Source: Acetivibrio clariflavus DSM 19732 (GTDB lineage: Bacteria; Bacillota; Clostridia; Acetivibrionales; Acetivibrionaceae). Taken from it: a stretch of DNA of 64,000 nt. The stretch covers positions 1,240,001 through 1,304,000 of the forward strand of contig NC_016627.1 in the NCBI RefSeq assembly GCF_000237085.1. The letters run 5' to 3'. The notes below the pieces were generated by a model. It did no database searches and was not told where the DNA came from. It was given only the letters and a program-made list of their open reading frames with translations. The position numbers were made by a program, and so were the translations under genes. This document shows, in pieces, positions 35,353 through 45,297 of the stretch; within the stretch, counting starts at the first letter, position 1; each line of letters begins with the position of its first letter.

Positions 35353-35822
35353 AGAAAATAAAGAGTTTTAAATTTTTGATTATATTTGTTACAGGATTTA
35401 TATGTGGGTTTGTCTTTGGAAGCTCGGCTATAAATGCCCTGATCAGTTATAGAGTTGATGCATACATTGAAAAAATTAAATATCTGGAGAGTGATATTGA
35501 GGAAAAAAATATAAAGCTTGAAAAGTATCAGGAATCCATTAATAACAGAAAGTTTATACTTAGAAGTATTGAGCTTAATATCAAGCTTTCTAAAATAAAT
35601 GAAGAAGAGTTTGACTTGATTTTAGTGGAAAAAAGTATAAAGGAAAAATATAAGGAACTGCTCGGCAAGGAAGTTAAAAGTATCGATATAGACCTGGTGG
35701 CAGAAGTAATTGATAAAAGAATATTAAAAATAGACGGAAAAGAATATCAGCTTAAAGTTGATAAAATTCTCCTTTCCGATATTTTAAAGCTGTGGATAAC
35801 TATTGTTCCAATAGAAGGATAA
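35349..35822 (+). CDS. YtrI-like sporulation membrane protein
   Basis: 157 residues. The start chosen is the ATG within ATGA overlapping the ytrH stop; an in-frame ATG 21 bases earlier also exists. One N-terminal membrane helix (about 7-25, FLIIFVTGFICGFVFG), then a coiled coil (YIEKIKYLESDIEEKNIKLE) and a small C-terminal domain. The arrangement and position after ytrH fit YtrI, though sequence similarity of this family is low. It probably acts at the forespore-mother cell membranes with YtrH. Confidence 0.75.
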   Translation: MKKIKSFKFLIIFVTGFICGFVFGSSAINALISYRVDAYIEKIKYLESDIEEKNIKLEKYQESINNRKFILRSIELNIKLSKINEEEFDLILVEKSIKEKYKELLGKEVKSIDIDLVAEVIDKRILKIDGKEYQLKVDKILLSDILKLWITIVPIEG

Positions 35823-36172
35823 CAATCATCCCCATCATATCGTTATTATGCTGTTTGTATAGGTAAATTAAAAGACCTATACATTTTTTTTGTGCCTTAT
35901 GGGAAAGTTCTATAGTGACAATTGCAAAGTTATGTCTAAATAACTGAGAATTTTTAATTATTACGCTTGCAAAATAAAAAATAAATCACAAAATTATAAG
36001 GATAATTTATACAAAATTTATAATTAATAAACTTAATTACAAAACTTAAAAATATTAACAAGAATCTAAAAAAGTAATTATATATATGTATTTGGTATAG
36101 GAATTTGTGTATTTTATATGAATGAGGAATTTTTATAAAAAACGAAAGAATAGGTGAAAGGTTGGTAGATAT
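35823..36172. other. AT-rich spacer, nothing recognised
   Basis: No gene, hairpin terminator or promoter stands out in these 350 bases. They contain runs of A and T and a start-proximal GTGAAAGG before the next gene. Confidence 0.4.
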
Positions 36173-37615
36173 ATGCTGAGAGACAGATTATTTAAATTGG
36201 AAACAATAGCTGTAATAATTGTTGCTGTTTTTTTAGTTGGGATTTTAATGATAAAACCTATCATAGGTGTCGCTGACAATGGTGATTTTGAAAGAATTAT
36301 GATAACTACAGGTTTGGAATACAAAACTTCCGATTACAATGAAAAATACTTTAATTATGTGAACAGAGAATATCTTTCCACTTCGCCTTTTGTAAATGGT
36401 ATAAGGTATTTTTCATCAACGTTAATATTTGTTCTTGCTGCAAAGTTTATCAATTCAATAGTGCTGTTTAATAAAGGAATTTTTGATATAAGATTTCTTG
36501 CTGTTTTGTATTGCTGTATGCTTCTTTTGTTTATATATCTTATGGCTAAGCATGACAAAAAATCTGTACCTATTGTTAACTTTATTTATATAATACTTAC
36601 TGTATTAATATTTACCGATGCGGGTTACATATCATATTTTAATTCTTTATACGGGGAAGCACTGGCATTTACATCTCTGCTTCTTGTGATAGCTATGGCG
36701 GTATATTTGTCAAGAAGCCAAAATCCACGGGTTTTAGCTCTGATTGCTTTTTATGTTGCAGCAATTTTTCTAACCTGTGCAAAATTTCAGTATATTCCCA
36801 TAGGTATAGTTATAGCTATGTTCAGTTTGCTGTTTTTAAGATTAAGGAAGGATAAAAAATGGCGAATAGCAATATCAACATGTATAGCTGCAATTTTAGC
36901 TATATCTGTAGCAGCCTATGTTTCAATTCCTGATGTTTTTAGGGTGTGCAACAAGTATCAATCGGTTTTTTACGGAGTGCTTAAGGACTCGGACACTCCT
37001 GAGGCAGATCTTGAGAAATTAGGATTAAATAAGGAATATGCAATGCTTGCGGGTACTCATTATTTTATGGGTAAATACCCCATAGATATTAAGGAACAGG
37101 GTTTTAGAGAAGAAATAAACAGCAAAGTAAGTCCGTTTAAAGTAGCTATGTTTTATTTAAGGCATCCGATAAGATACATTCAAAAGCTGGAGATTACTGC
37201 TAATAAAGCTTTTAAGCTGATACTGGGATTTGGAAATTATGAAAAGTCCCATGATCCTACTCCAAAAAAAGAGGTAAGTAATTTTAGAGTTTGGAGTGAT
37301 TTCAAAGATAATGTCCTGCCCCACTCCCTATGGTTCCTCTTTCTTTTCTTTGCGGCCTATACGGCAATATTAATTTTCCAATACAGGAAGGCTGATGGAG
37401 CATCGGAAAAGTTGTATTTTGCGACTTTTTTACTTGTAATGATTATTGGTATTATTCAATTCATTATACCTGTAATATGCGATGGAGAGGCCGATTTGAG
37501 CAAACATTTGTTTTTGTTTAATGTGTGTTTTGATATTATGTTTATTTATATGGTTGTATGGCTTACAGAGTATGTTTTTGTATCTTTAAAAAGAAAAAAC
37601 TTAAACAAAGCCTGA
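36173..37615 (+). CDS. Polytopic membrane protein, glycosyltransferase-like (unknown substrate)
   Basis: 480 residues with about ten to eleven hydrophobic segments. A loop after the first helix holds GVADNGDFERI, the kind of acidic first loop (D-x-D/E) seen in GT-C glycosyltransferases, and FNSLYGEAL lies in another loop. A large middle loop (about 255-345) and a C-terminal cluster of helices follow. Such proteins use lipid-linked sugars at the outer face of the membrane. The specific role is not assignable. GTGAAAGG before the ATG is weak. It is followed, after 110 bases, by the cyclophilin lipoprotein gene. Confidence 0.65.
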   Translation: MLRDRLFKLETIAVIIVAVFLVGILMIKPIIGVADNGDFERIMITTGLEYKTSDYNEKYFNYVNREYLSTSPFVNGIRYFSSTLIFVLAAKFINSIVLFNKGIFDIRFLAVLYCCMLLLFIYLMAKHDKKSVPIVNFIYIILTVLIFTDAGYISYFNSLYGEALAFTSLLLVIAMAVYLSRSQNPRVLALIAFYVAAIFLTCAKFQYIPIGIVIAMFSLLFLRLRKDKKWRIAISTCIAAILAISVAAYVSIPDVFRVCNKYQSVFYGVLKDSDTPEADLEKLGLNKEYAMLAGTHYFMGKYPIDIKEQGFREEINSKVSPFKVAMFYLRHPIRYIQKLEITANKAFKLILGFGNYEKSHDPTPKKEVSNFRVWSDFKDNVLPHSLWFLFLFFAAYTAILIFQYRKADGASEKLYFATFLLVMIIGIIQFIIPVICDGEADLSKHLFLFNVCFDIMFIYMVVWLTEYVFVSLKRKNLNKA

Positions 37616-37725
37616 TAGAACTTTTTCTCATAATATAATATAATTATGCATTTTCAGATTTGTTTACAGTTTCAGCTGCCATATGTTATACTATTTTCAA
37701 AAAAGATTGAAGATGGAGGATTAAT

Positions 37726-38421
37726 ATGCTGAAAAAAGTATTAATTCTATTGATGTGTCTGGTAATTCCGCTGTCTTTTGCAGGATGCAAAAACAATAAA
37801 GGATCAGGAAGCAGTTCTGATGCTGAAATCGATCAATTTGCCCCGCCAGCAAAAGGAGAGACTATTGCCATTATGAAGACATCTATGGGGGATATAAAAA
37901 TTAAGTTTTTTCCCAGTGTGGCACCTAAGGCGGTGGAAAATTTCATTACGCATGCCAAAAACGGGTATTATGACAATGTAATTTTCCACAGGGTTATAAA
38001 TGATTTTATGATACAAGGTGGGGACCCTACAGGAACTGGTATGGGAGGAGAAAGTATTTGGAACGAACCTTTTGAGGATGAATTCAGTGAAAAGCTTAGA
38101 AACTATAGAGGTGCTCTTTCAATGGCAAACAGAGGGCCTAATACAAACGGAAGCCAGTTCTTTATTGTTCAGGCACCTTCTGATACAATAACGCAGGATT
38201 GGATAGATCAAATGAAGAGCAATAAATTCCCCGATGATGTTGTTGCTAAGTATAAGGAGGTTGGAGGAACCCCTTGGCTTGATAATAAACATACGGTATT
38301 TGGACAGGTATATGAAGGAATGGATATAGTGGATAAAATAGCAGCGGTTGAAGTTGGTGCTAATGATAAACCGGTTAAAGACGTGAGGATATTGGGAATT
38401 GAAATTACAACAGTTCCTTAA
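37726..38421 (+). CDS. Cyclophilin-type peptidyl-prolyl isomerase, lipoprotein
   Basis: 231 residues, TGGAGG before the ATG. The signal peptide ends in the lipobox LSFAGC, so it should be a lipid-anchored surface protein. The cyclophilin core has [20 protein letters not shown] (active-site Arg, Phe, Gln), [20 protein letters not shown] and the C-terminal [20 protein letters not shown]. An insert of about 20 residues ([20 protein letters not shown]) follows the FFIVQA strand. It speeds proline isomerisation during folding of exported proteins. A terminator follows. Confidence 0.93.
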   Translation: MLKKVLILLMCLVIPLSFAGCKNNKGSGSSSDAEIDQFAPPAKGETIAIMKTSMGDIKIKFFPSVAPKAVENFITHAKNGYYDNVIFHRVINDFMIQGGDPTGTGMGGESIWNEPFEDEFSEKLRNYRGALSMANRGPNTNGSQFFIVQAPSDTITQDWIDQMKSNKFPDDVVAKYKEVGGTPWLDNKHTVFGQVYEGMDIVDKIAAVEVGANDKPVKDVRILGIEITTVP

Positions 38422-38438
38422 CTGGTAGAATTTCCACA

Positions 38439-38470
38439 CAAAACTCAAGGCTTGTGCCCTTGAGTTTTTA
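38439..38470 (+). terminator. Terminator after the cyclophilin gene
   Basis: AAAACTCAAGG (to 38450) pairs with CCTTGAGTTTT, then T-rich sequence. Confidence 0.85.
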
Positions 38471-38556
38471 AATTTTTCTCAATTAAATTTGCAAGATTGT
38501 ATGTTGGAAAATTCTTTTATTATTCTATAGCTTTTTGTGGTAATTAAGTGAAAACG

Positions 38557-38566
38557 GTGATATAAT
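38557..38566 (+). promoter_or_regulatory. Extended -10 promoter box of asnA
   Basis: GTGATATAAT 42 bases before the asnA start; no good -35. Confidence 0.5.
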
Positions 38567-38607
38567 GAGTAATGTGACAATTTTTTATATATTAGGAGGA
38601 TAAATAA

Positions 38608-39621
38608 ATGAAAGATGGGCTGATAATACCTTCAAATTATGACCCTATATTGTCTGTGAGGCAGACTGAAGAAGCTATAAAAAAGATAAAGGACTATTTT
38701 GAGAATGAACTGGCAAAAGCATTAAATTTAAGCCGAGTTTCGGCACCGCTTTTTGTAAGACCGGAAACAGGCATGAATGATAATCTCAATGGTGTTGAAA
38801 GACCTGTATCCTTTGATGTAAAGGGAATTGGCGGGAAGACGGTAGAAGTTGTGCATTCTTTAGCGAAATGGAAGCGTATGGCTCTTGGAAAATACGATTT
38901 CAAAGTAGGAGAAGGTTTATATACCGATATGAACGCTATAAGAAGGGATGAGGATCTTGATAACCTTCATTCGGTATATGTTGACCAATGGGACTGGGAG
39001 CGTGTAATCAATAAGGAAGAAAGAAATGTAGATACATTAAAAGATATAGTAAGAAAAATTTACGGGGTACTGAGGAAAACAGAGAAGTTTGTTTGCAGTA
39101 CATATCCGGAAATTCCGGAAATTTTGCCGGAAGATATATTTTTTATTACTACTCAGGAACTGGAGGATTTGTATCCTTCACTTTCGCCAAAAGAAAGGGA
39201 AAACATGATAGCTAAGGATAAAAAGGCTGTGTTTGTAATGCAGATAGGCGGGGTTTTAAAGTCAGGCATCAAGCATGATGGAAGAGCGCCCGACTATGAT
39301 GACTGGGAACTTAACGGTGACATTATTCTATGGTATCCCATACTGAACAGAGCCTTTGAAATATCTTCAATGGGAATAAGAGTTGATGAGGCTTCCCTTG
39401 AAAAACAGCTTAAAGAGGCAGGATGTGAGGACAGAAAACAGCTTAAGTTCCATAAGGATCTTTTGGAGAAAAGACTCCCTTATACAATAGGAGGCGGAAT
39501 CGGACAATCGAGAATTTGCATGTTTTTCTTAAAGAAAGCACATATTGGGGAAGTGCAGGCTTCCATATGGCCCGACGAAATGATAGAGGCTTGTGAAAAA
39601 GCAAATATAAAATTGTTGTAA
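38608..39621 (+). CDS. asnA: Aspartate-ammonia ligase (asparagine synthetase A)
   Basis: 337 residues, AGGAGG 8 bases before the ATG. It makes asparagine from aspartate, ammonia and ATP. The protein has the class II aminoacyl-tRNA synthetase fold: [57 protein letters not shown] (motif 2), [11 protein letters not shown] and [20 protein letters not shown] (motif 3). asnS, for asparaginyl-tRNA synthetase, is the next clear gene, so both supply and use of asparagine are encoded together. I saw no T-box leader in front of either. Confidence 0.96.
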   Translation: MKDGLIIPSNYDPILSVRQTEEAIKKIKDYFENELAKALNLSRVSAPLFVRPETGMNDNLNGVERPVSFDVKGIGGKTVEVVHSLAKWKRMALGKYDFKVGEGLYTDMNAIRRDEDLDNLHSVYVDQWDWERVINKEERNVDTLKDIVRKIYGVLRKTEKFVCSTYPEIPEILPEDIFFITTQELEDLYPSLSPKERENMIAKDKKAVFVMQIGGVLKSGIKHDGRAPDYDDWELNGDIILWYPILNRAFEISSMGIRVDEASLEKQLKEAGCEDRKQLKFHKDLLEKRLPYTIGGGIGQSRICMFFLKKAHIGEVQASIWPDEMIEACEKANIKLL

Positions 39622-40027
39622 ATAATTTAAGTAATTGTGGATATAACCATGTCTCAATAAGGACCTTTAAATTTAAAAGAGCAATTCGAAGTTTTCGCTA
39701 AAGATTTTTTATAGAAAAAATTTAAAATAGAATAATAATAGTGGCATTTTGTAAAATTTCGTGTACAATATTGATTAGTACTTAAATTGTGGTACTATTA
39801 TAGGTAAGAAAAAGCTGAAGTGCTACTACGGCTTACAACGGACTTTTTTGAATCTCCAGATCCGGAACTTGAAAGTAAAGCCAAGGTGTATTTTCAGCAT
39901 TCTTATAGAGCGAAAATTCGTGATAAGGTTTTGAATGCAATATCACGAAACATGGAATATTATAAAATGCCATTTTTTTTTGGAATCGGCAAAAGAAAAA
40001 TATCAATTAACAAAGGGGTTAATAGGT
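39622..40027. other. Spacer between asnA and asnS with a possible small frame
   Basis: One short frame (39820-40047, GTG start, 75 codons, running into asnS) reads LLRLTTDFFESPDPELESKA and on. It looks coding-like but has no good ribosome binding site; it is either a leader frame or a gene relic. A T-box antiterminator sequence is not present. Confidence 0.35.
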
Positions 40028-41422
40028 ATGAGAACAATAACCATTAAAAGCTTATATAGACAAACAAAGGAGTTTGTCGATAAAGAAATAACTGTTGCAG
40101 GCTGGGTAAGAACTATTAGGGATTCAAAAGCCTTCGGTTTTATTGAAGTTAATGACGGAACATTTTTCAAAAACCTTCAGGTTGTTTTTGAAGAGCAGAA
40201 TATATCTAACTTTAAAGAAATAACAAAGATTCCTGTCGGAACAGCTATAATTGTGCAGGGAACATTGGTTGAAACGCCAAATGCAAAGCAGCCTTTTGAG
40301 CTTAAAGCAAGCAAAATTGAAATTGAAGGTATGTCTACATCGGATTATCCTTTGCAGAAAAAAAGACATACATTCGAGTATTTGAGAACTATAGCTCATT
40401 TAAGGCCAAGGACAAATACATTTTCTGCAGTATTTAGAGTTAGGTCTTTAGCAGCTTATGCCATACATAAGTTCTTTCAGGAAAGAGGATTTGTGTATGT
40501 TCATACTCCTATTATAACAGGAAGTGACGCAGAAGGTGCGGGACAAATGTTTAGGGTTACTACTCTTGATATGGATAACCTGCCGAAAAATAAAGACGGT
40601 TCAATAAATTATAGCGAGGATTTCTTCGGGAAGAGTACAAATCTTACAGTTAGCGGGCAGCTTGAAGGTGAGACCTATTGCATGGCTTTCAGGAATATCT
40701 ATACCTTTGGTCCGACTTTCCGTGCAGAAAATTCAAATACTGCAAGACATGCAGCAGAGTTTTGGATGGTAGAGCCGGAAATAGCTTTTGCAGACCTTAA
40801 GGACGATATGGAACTTGCAGAGGATATGCTTAAATATATAATAAATTATTGTATGGAAAATGCACCGGAAGAGATGGAATTCTTTAATAATTTTATTGAC
40901 AAGACTTTGTTCGATAGACTAAATAACATTGTAAATTCGGAATTTGGTCATATAACATATACTGAGGCCATTGAACTTCTTAAGAAGGCAGATGAAAAAT
41001 TTGAATATCCCGTTGAATGGGGATTAGACCTGCAGACAGAACATGAAAGATATATTACCGAGAAGATTTTCAAAAAACCTGTGTTTGTTACAGACTATCC
41101 AAAGGATATCAAGGCTTTCTATATGAGATTGAATGACGATAACAAAACTGTTGCAGCTATGGACCTTTTGGTTCCTGGAGTAGGAGAATTAATCGGAGGA
41201 AGTCAGAGAGAGGAAAGACTTGACTATCTTGAAAAGAGAATGGAAGAACTGAGCCTTAAAAAAGAGGATTATTGGTGGTATCTGGATTTGAGAAAATATG
41301 GAGGAACAAAGCATGCAGGTTTTGGATTGGGCTTTGAAAGAGCTATAATGTATATTACAGGTATGACCAATATAAGGGATGTTATTCCTTTCCCAAGAAC
41401 CGTTAATAATGCAGACTTTTAG
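40028..41422 (+). CDS. asnS: Asparaginyl-tRNA synthetase
   Basis: 464 residues, with AAAGGGG before the ATG. N-terminal OB-fold anticodon-binding domain (about 1-105: [20 protein letters not shown]) and class II catalytic domain with [57 protein letters not shown] (motif 2), and [19 protein letters not shown] (motif 3). FRAENSNT rather than the aspartyl-type FRDED supports Asn specificity. The longer open frame upstream (to 39935) is not supported by a Shine-Dalgarno sequence. Confidence 0.96.
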   Translation: MRTITIKSLYRQTKEFVDKEITVAGWVRTIRDSKAFGFIEVNDGTFFKNLQVVFEEQNISNFKEITKIPVGTAIIVQGTLVETPNAKQPFELKASKIEIEGMSTSDYPLQKKRHTFEYLRTIAHLRPRTNTFSAVFRVRSLAAYAIHKFFQERGFVYVHTPIITGSDAEGAGQMFRVTTLDMDNLPKNKDGSINYSEDFFGKSTNLTVSGQLEGETYCMAFRNIYTFGPTFRAENSNTARHAAEFWMVEPEIAFADLKDDMELAEDMLKYIINYCMENAPEEMEFFNNFIDKTLFDRLNNIVNSEFGHITYTEAIELLKKADEKFEYPVEWGLDLQTEHERYITEKIFKKPVFVTDYPKDIKAFYMRLNDDNKTVAAMDLLVPGVGELIGGSQREERLDYLEKRMEELSLKKEDYWWYLDLRKYGGTKHAGFGLGFERAIMYITGMTNIRDVIPFPRTVNNADF

Positions 41423-41513
41423 TAGAAAATTGATGGAAACATTGACAGGCAATTTTTAGAGCCTGCAGGTTGTTTAAAAAGACATTATTATATTATGCGT
41501 GTACAAGTATTAC

Positions 41514-41552
41514 AAAGGCGTAAGGGTGTACATATTCTTGCGCTTTTATTAT
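41514..41552 (+). terminator. Likely terminator after asnS
   Basis: AAAGGCGTAAG and CTTGCGCTTTT pair with two G-T pairs around a loop of about 12 bases, then TATTATA. Confidence 0.4.
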
Positions 41553-41639
41553 ACGATTGTTCTAAGTTAAAACGAATGAGGCAAAATTTTAAAGATTTGC
41601 CGTATCAGAAATATATTTGCTTTGGAGGTAGTATATTAA

Positions 41640-43394
41640 ATGAGAAAAACCAAGATAATTTGTACATTAGGACCAGCGGTTGACAATGAAGATATTTTAA
41701 GAAAATTGATGTTAAAAGGCATGGATATTGCCCGGTTAAATTTTTCCCATGGAACACATGAGGAACACAAAATACGTGTTGACCGTTTGAAAAAGATCAG
41801 GGAAGAATTGAATTTACCTGTTGCACTGCTTTTAGATACAAGGGGACCTGAAATCAGACTGGGCAATTTTGAGAAGGGGGAAGTAGTACTAAAAGAAGGC
41901 GAAAGATTTGTTTTGGTCAATGATGACATTCTCGGAGATGAAACTAAATGTTCGGTTTCCTATAAGGAATTATATAAGGATGTGAAAAAGGGAAACAGAA
42001 TTCTTATCAATGACGGGTTGGTGGAACTTGAGGTAATCAATATAAAAGACAAGGATATTATATGTGAAGTCCTAAACGGAGGAACTATTGGTAATCATAA
42101 AGGGGTTAACGTTCCTGGAGTTAAAGTTAATTTGCCTTCATTGACTGAAAAGGATATAGAGGATATAAGGTTTGGCGTGGAAAACGATTTTGATTTTATT
42201 GCTGCTTCTTTCATTCGCAAAGCCTCTGATGTAAAGGATATAAAGAAGGTTTTGGAGGAGTTTTCCGGCGAAGACATAAATGTAATTGCAAAAATTGAGA
42301 ACAGGGAAGCTATAGAAAACGTTGATGAAATTATAAAAGTAGCTGATGGAATCATGGTAGCCAGGGGAGATTTGGGGGTTGAAATACCCGTAGAAGAGGT
42401 TCCTGTTGTACAGAAAATGCTTATAGAAAAGTGCTACAAGACGGGTAAGCCGGTTATAACTGCTACTCAAATGCTTGATTCCATGATTAGAAATCCCAGA
42501 CCTACAAGGGCTGAAGCCAGTGACATAGCCAATGCCATTTATGACGGTACCAGTGCTATAATGTTGTCGGGTGAAACGGCAGTAGGCAAATATCCTATAG
42601 AAACCCTTGAAACAATGGCAAAGATTGCAAGGAAAGCAGAGGCTTCAATTGATTATTGGGACAGGTTCCAAAAAATGCAGCATGACTTTTCGCCTAATGT
42701 AACCAATGCCATAAGTCATGCCACATGTACAACAGCTCAGGACTTAAAAGCTTCTGCCATAATAACGGTAACCCACTCTGGACATACTGCAAGAATGATA
42801 TCAAGATTCAGACCTCAATGTCCGATAATTGCAACAACGGTATCACCGAAGGTGCAGCGTCAGTTGTCATTAACCTGGGGAGTTAAGCCTTTCCTTGTTA
42901 AGGAAGCTTCATCTACCGATGAAATGTTTGATGATGGAGTTGAAAAGGCACTGGAATCTGATCTGGTCAGAAATGGTGACCTGGTTGTAATAACTGCAGG
43001 TTTACCTATTGGAATGAGCGGTACCACCAACATATTAAAGGTTCATCTGGTCGGTAAGGTGCTGGTACAGGGAACCGGAATTGGGACAGGAACCGTTACG
43101 GGAGAAATAAGAGTTGTAAGGTCGGTTGAAGAGGCCAATGAGAATTTTTCCGACGGAAATATATTGGTCGCCCACTATACAACTAATGAAATGCTTCCGA
43201 TAATTAAAAGAGCATCGGCTTTGGTAATAGAAGAAGGCGGGCAGAATTCCCATGCAGCCACAGTGGGTATGGCATTGGAAATACCTGTTATAATTGGAGC
43301 GGATAATGCCACAAAAATACTTAAGAACGGATCGGTAGTGACTGTTGACTCCGACAGGGGAATTGTTTGCTATGGGTCTAATATAAATCAATAG
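41640..43394 (+). CDS. pyk: Pyruvate kinase with extra C-terminal PEP-utiliser domain
   Basis: 584 residues, TTTGGAGG before the ATG. It makes pyruvate and ATP from phosphoenolpyruvate and ADP in glycolysis. Core motifs: KIICTLGPAVDNED, RLNFSHGTHEEH, LDTRGPEIRLGNFEKG, VIAKIENREAIENVDEII (catalytic Lys), MVARGDLGVEIPVEEVPVVQ and TATQMLDSMIRNPRPTRAE. Beyond about residue 475 is the extra domain, with ALVIEEGGQNSHAATVGMAL, similar to the PEP-utilising (His) domain of PpdK/EI; it is the usual form in Bacillus and Clostridia. The exonuclease III gene starts 26 bases later. Confidence 0.96.
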   Translation: MRKTKIICTLGPAVDNEDILRKLMLKGMDIARLNFSHGTHEEHKIRVDRLKKIREELNLPVALLLDTRGPEIRLGNFEKGEVVLKEGERFVLVNDDILGDETKCSVSYKELYKDVKKGNRILINDGLVELEVINIKDKDIICEVLNGGTIGNHKGVNVPGVKVNLPSLTEKDIEDIRFGVENDFDFIAASFIRKASDVKDIKKVLEEFSGEDINVIAKIENREAIENVDEIIKVADGIMVARGDLGVEIPVEEVPVVQKMLIEKCYKTGKPVITATQMLDSMIRNPRPTRAEASDIANAIYDGTSAIMLSGETAVGKYPIETLETMAKIARKAEASIDYWDRFQKMQHDFSPNVTNAISHATCTTAQDLKASAIITVTHSGHTARMISRFRPQCPIIATTVSPKVQRQLSLTWGVKPFLVKEASSTDEMFDDGVEKALESDLVRNGDLVVITAGLPIGMSGTTNILKVHLVGKVLVQGTGIGTGTVTGEIRVVRSVEEANENFSDGNILVAHYTTNEMLPIIKRASALVIEEGGQNSHAATVGMALEIPVIIGADNATKILKNGSVVTVDSDRGIVCYGSNINQ

Positions 43395-43420
43395 AGCTCT
43401 GAAAAGGAGTATTAAAGATA

Positions 43421-44176
43421 ATGACAAAGATGATTTCATGGAATGTAAACGGTATAAGGGCGGCAATGGGCAAAGGATTTCTCGAGTTTTTCAAACAGGA
43501 AGATGCCGATATATTTTGCATACAGGAGACAAAAGTGCAGGAGGGTCAAATTACACTGCCGTTAGAAGGTTATTGTCAGTATTGGAACTATGCTAAGAAA
43601 AAAGGTTATTCAGGTGTTGCTGTTTTTACGAAGGTCGAACCGGTAAGTGTTTCTTACGGAATAGGAATTGAGGAACACGACAATGAGGGTAGAGTTATTA
43701 CTTTGGAATTTGATGATTACTATGTTATAACAGTGTATACACCCAATTCGCAAAAAGGGCTTACAAGGCTTGATTACCGTATGAAATGGGAAGATGATTT
43801 TTTGGCATATTTGAAGGCGCTCGAAAGGAATAAACCTGTTATAGTTTGCGGAGACTTTAATGTGGCCCATAAAGAAATTGATTTAAAGAACCCTCAATCC
43901 AACAGGAAAAATGCCGGATTTACCGATGAGGAAAGAAGCAAGTTTGATAATTATATTAATAATGGTTTTATAGACTCTTTCCGTTATCTTTATCCTGATA
44001 AAACCGGGGCATATACATGGTGGTCTTATATGTTTAATGCAAGGCAAAATAACGCCGGATGGCGTATAGATTATTTCCTTTTGTCCGATTGTATAAAAGA
44101 AAGGCTAAAAGATGCCCTTATATATTCTGAAGTTATGGGATCGGACCACTGCCCTGTGGGGATTATTATTGAATAG
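43421..44176 (+). CDS. xth: Exodeoxyribonuclease III (AP endonuclease)
   Basis: 251 residues, AAAAGGAG before the ATG. It cuts DNA at abasic sites for base excision repair. Motifs: [32 protein letters not shown] (metal-binding Glu), [39 protein letters not shown] (Asp and Asn), [10 protein letters not shown], and SDHCPVGI (catalytic His). All the catalytic positions expected for the family are present. It shares a transcript with pyk by its short gap. Confidence 0.95.
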   Translation: MTKMISWNVNGIRAAMGKGFLEFFKQEDADIFCIQETKVQEGQITLPLEGYCQYWNYAKKKGYSGVAVFTKVEPVSVSYGIGIEEHDNEGRVITLEFDDYYVITVYTPNSQKGLTRLDYRMKWEDDFLAYLKALERNKPVIVCGDFNVAHKEIDLKNPQSNRKNAGFTDEERSKFDNYINNGFIDSFRYLYPDKTGAYTWWSYMFNARQNNAGWRIDYFLLSDCIKERLKDALIYSEVMGSDHCPVGIIIE

Positions 44177-44217
44177 ATGATAAGTTTTGAAAAATATAAT
44201 ATAATAGTATTTTGATG

Positions 44218-44258
44218 GAAAAGTGAAGAGCAGATATTCATGTTCTTCACTTTTCATT
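44218..44258 (+). terminator. Terminator after pyk-xth
   Basis: AAAAGTGAAGAGC pairs imperfectly with GTTCTTCACTTTT around a loop of ten to eleven bases; the following T run is short. Confidence 0.65.
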
Positions 44259-44320
44259 TAGTCATCAAAATAAATCGGTAAAATTCAAAAACAGGTTATT
44301 GGAATTAGGAGGTAAATAAG

Positions 44321-44653
44321 ATGATACAGATAAACGAAGAAAAGTTTTATACATTATTGAAATTCTTTTTTTCACAATTTTTTTGTGATGATCTTGAAAA
44401 AGCAATTGAGGATGAGAATGAAGAAGTTTCTGTTGTAACTCTGTTTAAAGGAATGGAATTTTTCTTTGACCTGGTAAAAGAGTATAATATAGACTTTCCA
44501 TATAGCACAATCAGGGAATATATAATTAATACTTATAGTGATGGCGAATCTGTTTATGAGAAACTAGCCGAAAAATACCATAGAGAAATCGAAATTTATC
44601 AACCGAAAGATAAATCTTTTGAAGAAATATTTGGGGATACGCAATTTATATAG
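44321..44653 (+). CDS. Conserved-looking small hypothetical protein
   Basis: 110 residues, AGGAGG 8 bases before the ATG. Acidic and rich in Phe/Tyr, with no membrane segment and no known motif. No family recognised. It stands alone between two terminated units. Confidence 0.65.
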   Translation: MIQINEEKFYTLLKFFFSQFFCDDLEKAIEDENEEVSVVTLFKGMEFFFDLVKEYNIDFPYSTIREYIINTYSDGESVYEKLAEKYHREIEIYQPKDKSFEEIFGDTQFI

Positions 44654-44824
44654 TAATGGGAAATTATATAAAAATTTTATTAAAATTTATAAGACTTTTT
44701 TTAAACAGGTTCGTATTATAAGTTAAAATCGCAGTATTAAAATATTTACAGTTTTTATTTATTGTGATGTTAATGGATGTCGGAGGTATATTCTGTTATA
44801 AACAGTATTTAAGGAGGAAAAGAC

Positions 44825-45295
44825 ATGACAAGAAAAATAAAGCGTTCCAAATACGACAAAGTTATAGCTGGAGTATGTGGAGGAATAGGAGAGTTTTTCG
44901 AAATAGACCCGACCATAATAAGGCTTGTTTTTGTGTTTGCAACTTTTTTCGGGGGAATAGGTCCTCTTTTATATTTTATTTTGTTATTTATTTTGCCTGA
45001 AAATAGTGATTATAAGCCCAGTAACTTTTTTGACGAGGATACTGATGATTATTCCGACTATAAAATGGGAGATTTCGACAGTGACAAGGATTTTACCCAT
45101 GTTATGGGAGACGATATGAAATTTGGTAGCTCAAATGCCAAAAAGAGCAGTACTTTTTTGGGGATAAGTTTCATATTGCTTGGGGGTATGCTATTGCTCA
45201 AGCAGTTTATACCGAGAATCAATTTTATAGAGATATTACCAGTATTGCTTGTGCTGCTTGGTTTGATTATTGTTTTTAAAAATGGGAGGAAATGA
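44825..45295 (+). CDS. PspC-domain membrane protein
   Basis: 156 residues, AAGGAGG before the ATG. The PspC domain (about 5-60) has the signature RSKYDKVIAGVCGGIGEFFE and DPTIIRLVFVFATFFGGIG. A spacer of acidic residues follows, then a second pair of helices (about 110-150, TFLGISFILLGGMLLLKQF) of the LiaF transmembrane type. Proteins of this kind act in envelope stress sensing. The next gene overlaps or nearly overlaps its stop and is also LiaF-like, so they probably form one complex. Confidence 0.88.
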   Translation: MTRKIKRSKYDKVIAGVCGGIGEFFEIDPTIIRLVFVFATFFGGIGPLLYFILLFILPENSDYKPSNFFDEDTDDYSDYKMGDFDSDKDFTHVMGDDMKFGSSNAKKSSTFLGISFILLGGMLLLKQFIPRINFIEILPVLLVLLGLIIVFKNGRK

Positions 45296-45297
45296 AA

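Noticed and set aside
38470-40027. T-box riboswitch before asnA or asnS
   Set aside because: The conserved antiterminator bases (AGGGUGGNACCGCG) are not found in either leader.
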